A DNA stretch of 34,802 bases from DASRHK01 sp035650495 (GTDB taxonomy: Bacteria; Pseudomonadota; Gammaproteobacteria; Nevskiales; Nevskiaceae), in the NCBI GenBank assembly GCA_035650495.1, contig DASRHK010000130.1, positions 1 through 34,802 on the forward strand, read 5' to 3'. Positions 1 through 8,222 of the stretch are shown piece by piece. Both the position numbers and the translations under genes were made by a program. The notes beneath the pieces are model-generated. The model saw only the letters and a program-made list of their open reading frames with translations. It was not told the DNA's origin and made no database searches. How positions within the stretch are numbered: the stretch's first letter is position 1; every line of letters starts with the position of its first letter.

Positions 1-1392
1 GGCGTCAACGAATTCGCCGCGCGATTGTTCACTGCGCTGTGCGGGTTCTTCAGCGTCGTCGCGGTCTGGTTCACGGCAAGAAAACTCTGGGGCTGGCAGG
101 CAGGTGCGTATACGGCGATCGTGGCCGCGAGCATGACCTGGCTGATGGCGGTCGCGCACGTGGTCACGCTCGACATGGGCGTCTCGTTCTTCCTGACGCT
201 GGCGCTGTGCGGATTCCTCATCGCGCAGAACGGCGGCGATCGCAAATGGATGTGGCTCGTCTGGGCCGCGATGGCCGGCGCGACGCTGACGAAAGGTCTC
301 ATCGGCGGCGTGATTCCCGGCGCGGTGCTCGTGCTCTACAGCGCGATCTGCAAGCAATGGTCGCTGTGGAAGCGCATGGAATGGCTGGTCGGCGTGCCGA
401 TCTTCCTGCTGCTCGCCGCACCGTGGTTCGTGATCGTGTCGGCGCGCAATCCGGAGTTCGCGCACTTCTTCTTCATCCACGAGCATTTCGAGCGCTACCT
501 CACGACCGAGCATCATCGCGAAGGCGCGCCGTGGTACTTCGTGCCGATCCTCGTCGGCGGTCTCTTGCCCTGGACGACGCTTGCGCCGCAGTTCTTCCGC
601 TTCGCCTGGCGCACCGAAGGCGCAGCGCGCTTGCCGAATCGACTGATCGTGATCTGGTGCGCGTTCGTGTTCGCGTTCTTCAGCCTGTCGGGCTCCAAGC
701 TGCCCGGCTACATCCTGCCGATGTTCCCCGCGATGGGTCTGCTGCTCGGCCAATACCTTGCGCTCGCCCGGCCCGACGTGCTGAAGCCGCACGCGCGCTT
801 CACCGTCGCGCTCTGGGCGATCGTCGCGATCGCGGCACCGATCGTCGTGCGTCATCTTTCGACCAAGCACATGCCGGCGGAGATCAACATCGCGCTCGGG
901 CCTTGGGCGGTCGCGGCCGCGATCGTCTACGTCGTGCTCGCGCTCTACGCCGCACGCGCGGCGAATCGCGGACAGAAGATGGCCTCGGCGCTCGCGATCG
1001 GCTTCGCGAGCCTCATCGCGCTGCAGATCATCAACGGCGGCTACCAGGTGTTCACGCCGCTCAAGTCCGCGAAGACGATCGCGGCCGAAGTTGCGCCGTC
1101 GATCGACGCCGACACCGAGCTCTTCGTCATCCGCTCGTACGACCAGACGCTGCCGTTCTATCTGCAGCGTACGCTGACGCCGGTGGAATTCGTCGACGAG
1201 CTCGAGCTCGGCGAGAAGGCGGAACCGGAGCGCTACGGCGGATCGCTCGATCAGTTCCGCGAGAAGTGGATGGCCGCGCCCAAGGCTGTCGCGTTCACCT
1301 CGCCCGACACGCTGAAGGAATTGCAGGACAGCGGATTGCCGATGAAGGTCCTCGCCACGCACTATCGCCACGCCGCGTTCGCCAAGCCATGA
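1..1392 (+). CDS. arnT: ArnT-like glycosyltransferase (GT39/PMT family), 5'-truncated by window
   Basis: Inner-membrane polyprenyl-phosphate-sugar glycosyltransferase, likely the enzyme that moves L-Ara4N from undecaprenyl phosphate to lipid A on the periplasmic side. The frame is open from base 1 (GVNEFAARLF...), before any start codon, so the N-terminus, including the catalytic acidic loop of the family, lies outside the window. About 463 codons remain. They show many hydrophobic segments, a TKGLIGG loop and a soluble C-terminal part (about the last 110 residues) as in ArnT. The stop overlaps the next start (ATGA). The specific role rests mainly on the arn genes that follow; a generic PMT-family transferase for another lipid-linked sugar is the alternative. 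The family is clear, the exact substrate inferred. Confidence 0.85.
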   Translation, partial: GVNEFAARLFTALCGFFSVVAVWFTARKLWGWQAGAYTAIVAASMTWLMAVAHVVTLDMGVSFFLTLALCGFLIAQNGGDRKWMWLVWAAMAGATLTKGLIGGVIPGAVLVLYSAICKQWSLWKRMEWLVGVPIFLLLAAPWFVIVSARNPEFAHFFFIHEHFERYLTTEHHREGAPWYFVPILVGGLLPWTTLAPQFFRFAWRTEGAARLPNRLIVIWCAFVFAFFSLSGSKLPGYILPMFPAMGLLLGQYLALARPDVLKPHARFTVALWAIVAIAAPIVVRHLSTKHMPAEINIALGPWAVAAAIVYVVLALYAARAANRGQKMASALAIGFASLIALQIINGGYQVFTPLKSAKTIAAEVAPSIDADTELFVIRSYDQTLPFYLQRTLTPVEFVDELELGEKAEPERYGGSLDQFREKWMAAPKAVAFTSPDTLKELQDSGLPMKVLATHYRHAAFAKP

Positions 1393-1760
1393 AGACCAAC
1401 GAGTTCGTCCTCATCGTCACCGGCGTCATGCTCAACGCCGTCGCGCAGCTCCTGCTCAAGGCCGGCACGCGCGCGATCGGGCATTTCGAGTTCACCGCGG
1501 CGAACATCAAGCCGATCGGCTGGGCCATCGCGACCAACCCGTACATCTTCGGCGGGCTTTTCTGTTACGCGGTCAGCGTGGTCATCTGGATCCTCGCGCT
1601 GTCGCGCGTGGAGGTCAGCATGGCCTATCCGATGCTCTCGCTCGGCTACGTGGTCAACGCGTTCTTCGGGTGGTGGCTGTTCGGCGAGGCGGTGACCGCG
1701 ATGCGCATGGGCGGCATCGGGTTCATCATCGTCGGCGTCTACCTGGTCGCGAAAAGCTAA
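1389..1760 (+). CDS. Small EamA/SMR-type membrane protein, ArnE/ArnF-like flippase subunit
   Basis: A 123-residue protein with four predicted membrane helices of the small multidrug resistance/EamA fold (AQLLLKAG near residue 20; a final helix ending GVYLVAKS). In enterobacteria ArnE and ArnF form a heterodimer that flips undecaprenyl-phosphate-L-Ara4N to the periplasm; this gene has the same length and operon place. Only one such gene is present here, so it may act as a homodimer or pair with a partner encoded elsewhere. The ATG at 1389 overlaps the arnT stop by 4 nt (ATGA), implying translational coupling. I cannot tell ArnE from ArnF by eye, so no symbol is given. Confidence 0.8.
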   Translation: MKTNEFVLIVTGVMLNAVAQLLLKAGTRAIGHFEFTAANIKPIGWAIATNPYIFGGLFCYAVSVVIWILALSRVEVSMAYPMLSLGYVVNAFFGWWLFGEAVTAMRMGGIGFIIVGVYLVAKS

Positions 1761-1768
1761 AATTGCCA

Positions 1769-2902
1769 ATGGCCGACTTCCTCCCCTTCACCCGCCCTAC
1801 CATCGACGAAGCCACCATCGCCGACGTCGCCGCGGTGCTGCGCTCGGGCTGGATCACGTCGGGGCCGAAGATGAAGGAGTTCGAGGCCGCGCTGTCGCAG
1901 CGCTTCGGTCGGCCAGTCCGATCGATCAATTCCGGCACCGCGACGCTCGAGCTCGCGCTGCGGCTGTGCAAGATCGGGCCCGGCGATGAAGTCATCACGA
2001 CGCCGCTGTCGTGGGTCGCGACCGCCAACGTCGTGCTCACCGTCGGCGCGACGCCGGTGTTCGTCGACGTCGATGCGGAGACGCGCAACATCGACCTCGA
2101 TCTCGTCGAGCGCGCGATCACGCCGCGCACCAAGGCGATCATCCCCGTCGATCTCGCCGGGCTGCCGGTCGATCGCGATCATCTCTACGCGATCGCCGCG
2201 AAGCACAAGCTGCGCGTCATCGAAGACGCGGCGCAGTCGATCGGCGCGAACTGGAAGGGTCGCGAGATCGGATCGTTCGGCGATCTCGTCTCGTTCTCCT
2301 TCCACGCCAACAAGAACATCACCACGGCCGAAGGCGGCGCGCTGGTGATGCGCAACGACGACGAGGCGAAGCTGTTCGAGAAGATGCGCCTGCAGGGCGT
2401 GACGCGCCACGCCGACGGCGGCATGGACGTCGACGTGCTCGGCGGCAAGTTCAATCTCACCGACCTCGCCGCCGTAATCGGCGTGCACCAGGTCAAGCGC
2501 ATCGAGATGGTGACGCAGAAGCGTCGCGAGCTCGCGCGCGAATACTTCCGCCTGTTCGATCGCACGCTCGGCTGCGAATTGCCGCCGGCGGATTTCACGC
2601 AGTCGAACTGGCACATGTTCCAGCCGCTGCTGCCGCTTGCCCGCATGCGCATGACGCGCGGCGAGTTCATCGACCAGATGAAGGCGGCGGGCATCGGCGT
2701 CGGCGTGCACTATCCGGCGATGCATCTGTTCACGCTTTACCGCGCGCGCGGCTTCAAGGAAGGCGACTTCCCGCATGCCGAGCACATCGGCGCCTCGACG
2801 GTGACGCTGCCGCTCTTCGCGGAGATGAGCAACGCCGACGTCGCGCGCGTCTGCGAGACCGTCACCGCGGTATTGCGTCCTGCGCTTCGCGCGGCTGCCT
2901 GA
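1769..2902 (+). CDS. arnB: UDP-4-amino-4-deoxy-L-arabinose aminotransferase ArnB
   Basis: PLP-dependent DegT/DnrJ/EryC1 aminotransferase of 377 residues, close to the E. coli ArnB length. It converts UDP-4-keto-pentose to UDP-L-Ara4N using glutamate. The PLP lysine is Lys182 in SFHANKNITTAEGG, which closely matches the ArnB motif, and VIEDAAQSIGA (about 150-160) is the usual cofactor-binding stretch. I chose ATG 1769 because it begins the canonical MADFLPFTRPTID N-terminus; longer in-frame readings run back into the upstream gene. There is an 8 nt gap after the small membrane protein gene, and the stop shares one base with arnC (TGATG). Other sugar aminotransferases share the fold, but context makes ArnB by far the best reading. 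Confidence 0.93.
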   Translation: MADFLPFTRPTIDEATIADVAAVLRSGWITSGPKMKEFEAALSQRFGRPVRSINSGTATLELALRLCKIGPGDEVITTPLSWVATANVVLTVGATPVFVDVDAETRNIDLDLVERAITPRTKAIIPVDLAGLPVDRDHLYAIAAKHKLRVIEDAAQSIGANWKGREIGSFGDLVSFSFHANKNITTAEGGALVMRNDDEAKLFEKMRLQGVTRHADGGMDVDVLGGKFNLTDLAAVIGVHQVKRIEMVTQKRRELAREYFRLFDRTLGCELPPADFTQSNWHMFQPLLPLARMRMTRGEFIDQMKAAGIGVGVHYPAMHLFTLYRARGFKEGDFPHAEHIGASTVTLPLFAEMSNADVARVCETVTAVLRPALRAAA

Positions 2903-3855
2903 TGGAACCCCAGAACATCCAGCTGTCGGTCGTCATCCCCGTCTACAACGAGGAGGCGGTGCTCGACAAATTGTTCGCGCGCCTGTATCCCGCGCTCGAC
3001 GCGCTCGGCCTTCGCTACGAGATCGTGTTCATCAACGACGGCTCGCGCGATCGCTCCGCCGAAATCCTCTCCGCGCAGTTCCGCAAGCGGCCCGACGTCA
3101 CGCGCGTCGTGCTGTTCAACGGCAACTTCGGTCAGCATCGCGCGATCCTCGCGGGCTTCGAGCACGCGCGCGGCGAGCGCGTGCTGACGCTCGACGCCGA
3201 TCTGCAGAATCCGCCGGAAGAGATCGGCAAGTTCATGGCGAAGATGGACGAGGGCTTCGACTACGTCGGCTCCATCCGCGAGAAGCGCCAGGATTCGTGG
3301 TGGCGCGGCTTCGCGTCTCGGATCATCAATCGCATCCGCGAGAAGACGACGAGCATCAAGATGACCGATCACGGCTGCATGATGCGGTCGTACAGCCGGC
3401 GCATCGTCGAGACGATCAACCAGTGCCAGGAGATGAACACCTTCATCCCGGCGCTCGCCTACACCTATTCGCAGCATCCCGGCGAGATCACCATCAAGCA
3501 CGAGGAGCGTGCGGCGGGCGAATCGAAGTACTCGTTCTACAAATTGATCCGCCTCAACTTCGATCTGATGACCGGCTTCTCGGTGGTGCCGCTGCAGGTG
3601 TTCTCGATGGGCGGCATGCTGATCTCCGCGCTGTCGGTCGTGTTCGTGATCTATCTCGCGATCCGCCGCATCATCGTCGGGCCGGAGGCCGAGGGCCTGT
3701 TCACGCTGTTCGGCATCGCGTTCTTCCTGATCGGCATTGCGCTGTTCGGCATCGGCATCCTCGGCGAGTACATCGGGCGCATCTATCAGGAAGTCCGCCA
3801 GCGGCCGCGCTATCTGATCTCCGCGGTGCTGCAGCAGGAGGAAGCCAAGCCGTGA
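2902..3855 (+). CDS. arnC: Undecaprenyl-phosphate 4-deoxy-4-formamido-L-arabinose transferase ArnC
   Basis: GT2 family transferase of 317 residues (E. coli ArnC is about 322). It attaches the formylated aminopentose from UDP-L-Ara4FN to undecaprenyl phosphate on the cytoplasmic face. Visible are the N-terminal GT-A start (VVIPVYNEE), NDGSRDRS near residue 45, the metal/nucleotide site DADLQNPPEE (Asp98, Asp100) and two hydrophobic segments near the C-terminus (about 228-255 and 262-292) that anchor the enzyme. The ATG at 2902 shares its first base with the arnB stop, and the arnC stop overlaps the next GTG by 4 nt. DPM1/GtrB-like transferases have the same architecture; the operon decides for ArnC. 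Confidence 0.92.
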   Translation: MEPQNIQLSVVIPVYNEEAVLDKLFARLYPALDALGLRYEIVFINDGSRDRSAEILSAQFRKRPDVTRVVLFNGNFGQHRAILAGFEHARGERVLTLDADLQNPPEEIGKFMAKMDEGFDYVGSIREKRQDSWWRGFASRIINRIREKTTSIKMTDHGCMMRSYSRRIVETINQCQEMNTFIPALAYTYSQHPGEITIKHEERAAGESKYSFYKLIRLNFDLMTGFSVVPLQVFSMGGMLISALSVVFVIYLAIRRIIVGPEAEGLFTLFGIAFFLIGIALFGIGILGEYIGRIYQEVRQRPRYLISAVLQQEEAKP

Positions 3856-4793
3856 CGACGGCCGTGGTCTTCGGCTATCACAACGTCGGCGTGCGCTGCC
3901 TGTCGGTGCTGCTGGCGCACGAAGTCGACGTGAAGCTCGTCGTCACCCACGACGACGCGCCCGGCGAGAACATCTGGTTCGAGAGCGTGCGCGCGCTCGC
4001 GCAGCAGCAAGGCATTCCGGTCATCGCGCCCGCCGATCCGCACGAGCCGAAAGCCTTTGCGCGCATCGCGGCGATGAAGCCAGACTACATCTTCTCGTTC
4101 TACTACCGGCAAATGCTGAAGCCGGAGATGCTGAAGCTCGCGAAGCTCGGCGCCTACAACATGCACGGCTCGCTGCTGCCGAAATACCGCGGCCGCGTGC
4201 CGATCAACTGGGCGATCATCAAGGGCGAGAAGGAAAGCGGAGCGACGCTGCACGAGATGGTGGTCAAGCCCGACGCCGGGCGCATCGTCGATCAGATGGC
4301 GGTGCCGATCCTGCCGAACGACACCGCGAAGGAAGTGTTCGACAAGGTCGTCGTCGCCGCGGAGATCGTGCTCGATCGGACGATGGAGCCGCTCGTCGCC
4401 GGCGTCGCCAAGCACAGGGTGATGGAGCTCGAGAAAGGCTCCTATTTCAGCGGCCGCAAGCCCGAGGACGGGCGCATCCCGTGGGAGGCCGCCGCGCAGG
4501 CCGTCCATGATCTCGTGCGCGGCGTGTCGCGGCCGTATCCCGGCGCGTTCTCGGATTTGCCGGTCGGGCGCTTGATCGTCTGGCGCACGCTGGTCGTGCA
4601 GAAGCCGTCGGAAGGTCCGCCCGCGCTCTTCGCCGAAGGCAACGCCCTGTTCGCGCGCTGCGGCGACGGCCACGCCGTGAAGATCCTCGACGCCGAGCTC
4701 GCCGGCGAGCCGTTCAACGCCGAGACATTCCACGCGCGATTCGCCAATCGCGTCCTGCCGCTGCCGGTCGCGCACACCAAGAAAGCCCCATGA
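3852..4793 (+). CDS. UDP-L-Ara4N formyltransferase (stand-alone N-terminal half of ArnA)
   Basis: A 313-residue protein of the methionyl-tRNA formyltransferase fold. It N-formylates UDP-L-Ara4N with 10-formyl-THF. The catalytic triad of ArnA is present: Asn103 and His105 in YNMHGSLLPKYRG and Asp141 in KPDAGRIVDQ. In enterobacterial ArnA this domain is fused to the decarboxylase; here it is a separate gene in the same order as the fused domains. Translation starts at GTG 3852, overlapping the arnC stop (GTGA), and its own stop overlaps the next ATG (ATGA). It differs from Fmt by context and by retaining the ArnA-type C-terminal subdomain (residues 205-313). Identification is strong; no standard symbol is used because naming of the split genes varies. 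Confidence 0.9.
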   Translation: MTTAVVFGYHNVGVRCLSVLLAHEVDVKLVVTHDDAPGENIWFESVRALAQQQGIPVIAPADPHEPKAFARIAAMKPDYIFSFYYRQMLKPEMLKLAKLGAYNMHGSLLPKYRGRVPINWAIIKGEKESGATLHEMVVKPDAGRIVDQMAVPILPNDTAKEVFDKVVVAAEIVLDRTMEPLVAGVAKHRVMELEKGSYFSGRKPEDGRIPWEAAAQAVHDLVRGVSRPYPGAFSDLPVGRLIVWRTLVVQKPSEGPPALFAEGNALFARCGDGHAVKILDAELAGEPFNAETFHARFANRVLPLPVAHTKKAP

Positions 4794-5836
4794 AGAAGAA
4801 AATCCTGATCCTCGGCGTCAACGGCTTCATCGGCCACCACCTGTCCAAGCGCATCCTCGACGCGACCGACTGGGACGTCTACGGCATGGACATGTCGACC
4901 GACCGCATCGACGACGTGCTCGCCAATCCGCGCTTCCATTTCTTCGAGGGCGACATCACCATCAACAAGGAGTGGATGGAGTACCACATCCGCAAGTGCG
5001 ACGTGGTGCTGCCGCTGGTCGCGATCGCGACGCCCGCGAAGTACGTGAAGGAGCCGCTGCGCGTGTTCGAGCTCGACTTCGAGGCGAACCTGCCGATCGT
5101 GCGCGCCTGCGTGAAGCACAAGAAGCGCTTGCTGTGGGCATCGACGTCCGAGGTCTACGGCATGTGCGCCGACCAGGAGTTCGATCCGGACAAGTCCGAT
5201 CTCGTCTACGGACCGATCAACAAGCCGCGCTGGATCTACGCGTGCTCGAAGCAGCTGATGGATCGCGTCATCCACGGCTACGGCGAGATGGAAGGGCTCG
5301 ATTACACGCTGTTCCGGCCGTTCAACTGGATCGGCGCGGGGCTCGACAATCTGCACACCGCGAAGGAAGGCTCATCGCGCGTGATCACGCAGTTCCTCGG
5401 TCACATCGTGCGCGGGGAGCCGATCAAGCTCGTCGACGGCGGCAAGCAGAAGCGCGCGTTCACCTATATCGACGACGGCATCGACGCGCTGATGAAGATC
5501 ATCGAGAACAAGCACGGCAAGGCGACCGGCCAGATCTACAACATCGGCAATCCGGCCAACAACTACTCGGTGAAGCAGCTCGCGCAGATGATGCTGAAGC
5601 TCGCGGCGAAGTATCCGGAGTATCGCGACAGCGCAGCGAAGGTGAAGGTCGTGGAGACGACGTCGGCCGAGTACTACGGCAAGGGTTATCAGGACGTGCA
5701 GAACCGCGTGCCGAAGATCGAGAACACGATGCGCGATCTGGACTGGAAGCCGAAGTTCTCGATGCAGGAGGCGCTGCAGGGGATCTTCGAGGCGTATCGG
5801 ACGCATGTGGCTGACGCGCGAGAACTGGTCAACTGA
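4790..5836 (+). CDS. UDP-glucuronic acid decarboxylase/dehydrogenase (stand-alone C-terminal half of ArnA)
   Basis: A 348-residue extended SDR. It oxidises and decarboxylates UDP-glucuronate with NAD+ to UDP-4-keto-pentose, the first committed step to L-Ara4N. Gly9, Gly12 and Gly15 form the NAD-binding GxxGxxG. Ser120 and Glu121 (STSEVYG) and Arg306 (QNRVP) match the catalytic Ser, Glu and Arg known for ArnA, and Tyr150/Lys154 form YxxxK. The SEVYG serine-glutamate pair separates it from UDP-xylose synthases. The ATG overlaps the formyltransferase stop (ATGA). No UDP-glucose dehydrogenase (ugd) is in the window, so UDP-glucuronate must be made elsewhere. Confidence 0.92.
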   Translation: MKKKILILGVNGFIGHHLSKRILDATDWDVYGMDMSTDRIDDVLANPRFHFFEGDITINKEWMEYHIRKCDVVLPLVAIATPAKYVKEPLRVFELDFEANLPIVRACVKHKKRLLWASTSEVYGMCADQEFDPDKSDLVYGPINKPRWIYACSKQLMDRVIHGYGEMEGLDYTLFRPFNWIGAGLDNLHTAKEGSSRVITQFLGHIVRGEPIKLVDGGKQKRAFTYIDDGIDALMKIIENKHGKATGQIYNIGNPANNYSVKQLAQMMLKLAAKYPEYRDSAAKVKVVETTSAEYYGKGYQDVQNRVPKIENTMRDLDWKPKFSMQEALQGIFEAYRTHVADARELVN

Positions 5837-5901
5837 CGTCGCGCTGCGTCCCGGTGAATCAGGTCCGCCGGGGGACGCCGTAAAATTCCTTCCCTGGAGC
5901 T

Positions 5902-5929
5902 CGTGCACGGCCATCCCTGGCCGCGCACG
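5902..5929 (+). promoter_or_regulatory. Hairpin in the arnD leader
   Basis: An inverted repeat in the only sizeable gap (5837-5960) of the arn cluster. Left arm 5902-5913, loop TCCC 5914-5917, right arm 5918-5929; 11 of 12 positions pair, with one A/C mismatch. No T-run follows, so it does not look like an intrinsic terminator. A TAAAAT at 5881-5886 could be a -10 element for a separate arnD transcript, but I see no good -35. The hairpin could be an mRNA-stability or attenuation element; its role is inference. Confidence 0.45.
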
Positions 5930-5960
5930 CCCCCGTCGAACCTGACTCACCGGGCCGTCC

Positions 5961-6869
5961 ATGCCGAAGCTGGCACTCAAGATCGACGTCGACACCTATC
6001 GCGGAACGCGCGAAGGCGTGCCGGCGCTGGTCGAGACGCTGAAGAAATTCCAGGCGGGCGCGACGTTCCTGTTCTCGCTCGGGCCGGATCACACGGGTCG
6101 AGCGATCAAGCGGGCGCTGCGGCCGGGGTTCATGAAGAAGGTGTCGCGCACGTCGGTGGTCGAGCATTACGGCATCAAGACGCTGATGTACGGGACGCTG
6201 CTGCCCGGTCCCGACATCGCGAAGAAATGCGCGGGCGAAATGCGCGCCGTTCGCGACGCGGGATTCGAGGTCGGCATCCACACGTTCGATCACGTGAAGT
6301 GGCAGGACGGCGTCGCGCACGCTTCGGCGGAATGGACGCGCGCCGAGATGCAGAAGGCCGTCGAGGCGTTCGTCGGCGTCTTCGGTACGCGACCGCTGAC
6401 GCACGGCGCCGCAGGTTGGCAGATGAACGACGCCGCGTATCGGTTCGAACAGGAGCTCGGACTGCGCTACGCGAGCGACGGCCGCGGCACGCATCCGTTC
6501 ATGCCGATGGTCGGCGCCGATGTCGTCGACGTGCCGCAGCTTCCTTCCACATTGCCGACGCTCGACGAGTTGATCGGGGTGGATCAGATCACCGTCGAGA
6601 ACGTGCACGAGCACGTCCTGAATCTCACGGCGAATGCACCGAGGACGGGCCACGTCTACACGCTGCACGCCGAGCTCGAGGGTCAGAAGCTCAGGCCGAT
6701 CTTCGAGCGCCTGCTCGCGGGCTGGCGGACGCAGGGCTACGAGCTGGTGTCGACGGAAAACTTGTTCGCATCGCTCGATCGCACGTCGCTGCCGAAACAT
6801 CACGTCGCGATCGGCGAGATCCCGGGTCGATCGGGAACGCTGGCCCTGCAAGGGCCCGCTGCGGGCTGA
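5961..6869 (+). CDS. arnD: 4-deoxy-4-formamido-L-arabinose-phosphoundecaprenol deformylase ArnD
   Basis: Polysaccharide-deacetylase (NodB/CE4) family enzyme of 302 residues, close to E. coli ArnD. It removes the formyl group from undecaprenyl-phosphate-L-Ara4FN so the lipid can be flipped and used by ArnT. The N-terminal KIDVDTYRGTREGVP supplies the catalytic Asp9, and VGIHTFDHVKWQ supplies the metal-binding His107 and His111. The ATG at 5961 begins the canonical MPKLALKIDVDT. Unlike the six genes before it, it is not overlapped but separated by a 124 nt leader with a hairpin, so it may have extra control. It is the last arn gene; a probable terminator follows. Confidence 0.92.
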   Translation: MPKLALKIDVDTYRGTREGVPALVETLKKFQAGATFLFSLGPDHTGRAIKRALRPGFMKKVSRTSVVEHYGIKTLMYGTLLPGPDIAKKCAGEMRAVRDAGFEVGIHTFDHVKWQDGVAHASAEWTRAEMQKAVEAFVGVFGTRPLTHGAAGWQMNDAAYRFEQELGLRYASDGRGTHPFMPMVGADVVDVPQLPSTLPTLDELIGVDQITVENVHEHVLNLTANAPRTGHVYTLHAELEGQKLRPIFERLLAGWRTQGYELVSTENLFASLDRTSLPKHHVAIGEIPGRSGTLALQGPAAG

Positions 6870-6876
6870 ATCGCCG

Positions 6877-6907
6877 CGAGGGCTTGCAAGCCCCGCAAGC
6901 CTCGTTT
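6877..6907 (+). terminator. Probable intrinsic terminator of the arn operon
   Basis: Just after the arnD stop, CGAGGGCTTGC (6877-6887) pairs with GCAAGCCTCG (6895-6904) through ten base pairs with one bulged G at 6880 and a 7 nt loop, followed by TTT. The T-tract is short, so the call is moderate. The left arm is also part of a perfect 14 bp palindrome (6880-6893, GGGCTTGCAAGCCC), which offers an alternative structure or a protein-binding site. The rest of the gap to 7001 shows nothing definite; TTGACT at 6906-6911 resembles a -35 but lacks a matching -10. Confidence 0.5.
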
Positions 6908-7001
6908 GACTTCGCCATTCACGCGCTGGCAGGCTGATCTCCGAGCAGGGAAGCTCTCGCCGACAAGAAGAGCAATCCAAACTGCGATCTGGGGGGACTC
7001 C

Positions 7002-8222
7002 ATGAACAAGCTCATGCGCACCGCGCTCGGTGTCGCTTTCTTTTCTGCCACGGCAATTGCACTGCCGGCCGCTGCGGGACCGGCGGCCTGCGAATTCGCC
7101 GCGCTCCGCAACGCGACGGGAGTCGGGGCGCAGACGCCCACAACCAACGCGTGGGCGGCCACTTGTGGGACCCCAACGGCTCGCGTGGATCACACGGTGA
7201 CGCCCCTCGCATTCGGCGAGACCCTGGTCGCGGGTGGCTATCACTATGTGCAGAGCTTCTATCCCATGGAGCCTCTGAACAGCGCGGAAATCTACGAAGA
7301 GCGAACCGGTCAGTTCATCCCGACGGTCGGTTCGCTGAACGTCCCTCGTTACGCGCACACGGCGACGCGGCTTACGAGCGGCAAAGTGCTCATCGTGGGC
7401 GGCGGGGATGCCCCGGCGTTCCCACCCAATGGGCTTCCGGTGGGGCAGACCAGCAGTGAGATCTATTCCCCGGTCACCCAAACCTTCTTGTTCGGACCGA
7501 GCCTGGTGACTCCGCGGCTGGCGGGTCATGCGGCCACCCTGCTCACCGACGGCCGCGTGCTCGTCACCGGCGGCAATTTCTGTCCTCTCGGCGACCCGAA
7601 GGGGTGCCATGTCACCGACACCGCTGAAATCTACGATCCGGCCAGCAATCGTTTCGTCGGCACTGGCAGCATGACGACGCCACGGCAGTTCCACACCGCG
7701 ACGCTCCTCGCGGACGGTCGCGTTCTGATCGCCGGCGGATCCGGCTGGTCCGACAGCGCCACGACCGCTGAAATCTTCAATCCCGCGACCGGCAGGTTCA
7801 CCGCTGTCGGCGCGACGATGACCACTGCGCGCTACAACCACGCCGCGGCACGCTTAGCTAGTGGCCGCGTCATTCTCGGCGGCGGCAACGTCTCGTCGGC
7901 GGAAGTCTTCAATCCCGCGACGGGCCAGTTCACCGCCGCTGGAAGCATGAGCTTCACGACGAATGAGCGGCCTGCGGCGGCACTGCTCCCCGATGGCAAG
8001 GTCGTCTTCGTCCACGACTTCGACGCCGACGTCTACGATCCAGCAGCGAACCGGTTCACGACGGGCGCTTATGCGTACGCGAATTCCGCCAGCTTCGATT
8101 TCCCGGAAGGCGGCGCTGGCGCGCTTCTGCACGACGGCTTGTTCCTGTGGACCGGTGGCCTGACCGGAGCCTATCCGCCGGCAGCCAGCCCGGACGCGTA
8201 CCTGTATCGACCGCCGAACTAG
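7002..8222 (+). CDS. Secreted Kelch-repeat protein (galactose-oxidase-like beta-propeller)
   Basis: A 406-residue exported protein of unknown function. An N-terminal signal peptide (MNKLMRTALG, hydrophobic core to about residue 24, then ALPAAAG) is followed by five or six Kelch units of the form AEIY(D/E)P..G.F...GSM...R..HTAT.L..G.VLI.GG, predicting a beta-propeller. Two Cys near the N-terminus and one close Cys pair (NFCPLGDPKGCH) could form periplasmic disulfides. ATG 7002 is preceded by a G-rich tract (GGGGGG) as a weak ribosome site and begins the signal peptide. I see no catalytic residues of true galactose oxidase. It stands alone between the arn operon and nhaP2, and base composition looks slightly less GC-biased than its neighbours, hinting at separate ancestry. 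Confidence 0.85.
   Translation: MNKLMRTALGVAFFSATAIALPAAAGPAACEFAALRNATGVGAQTPTTNAWAATCGTPTARVDHTVTPLAFGETLVAGGYHYVQSFYPMEPLNSAEIYEERTGQFIPTVGSLNVPRYAHTATRLTSGKVLIVGGGDAPAFPPNGLPVGQTSSEIYSPVTQTFLFGPSLVTPRLAGHAATLLTDGRVLVTGGNFCPLGDPKGCHVTDTAEIYDPASNRFVGTGSMTTPRQFHTATLLADGRVLIAGGSGWSDSATTAEIFNPATGRFTAVGATMTTARYNHAAARLASGRVILGGGNVSSAEVFNPATGQFTAAGSMSFTTNERPAAALLPDGKVVFVHDFDADVYDPAANRFTTGAYAYANSASFDFPEGGAGALLHDGLFLWTGGLTGAYPPAASPDAYLYRPPN

Noticed and set aside
5850..5860. CCCGGTGAATC shared between the arnD leader and the engB-polA region (19481-19491)
   Set aside because: Only 11 bases match and the flanks differ; chance is likely in such GC-rich DNA.
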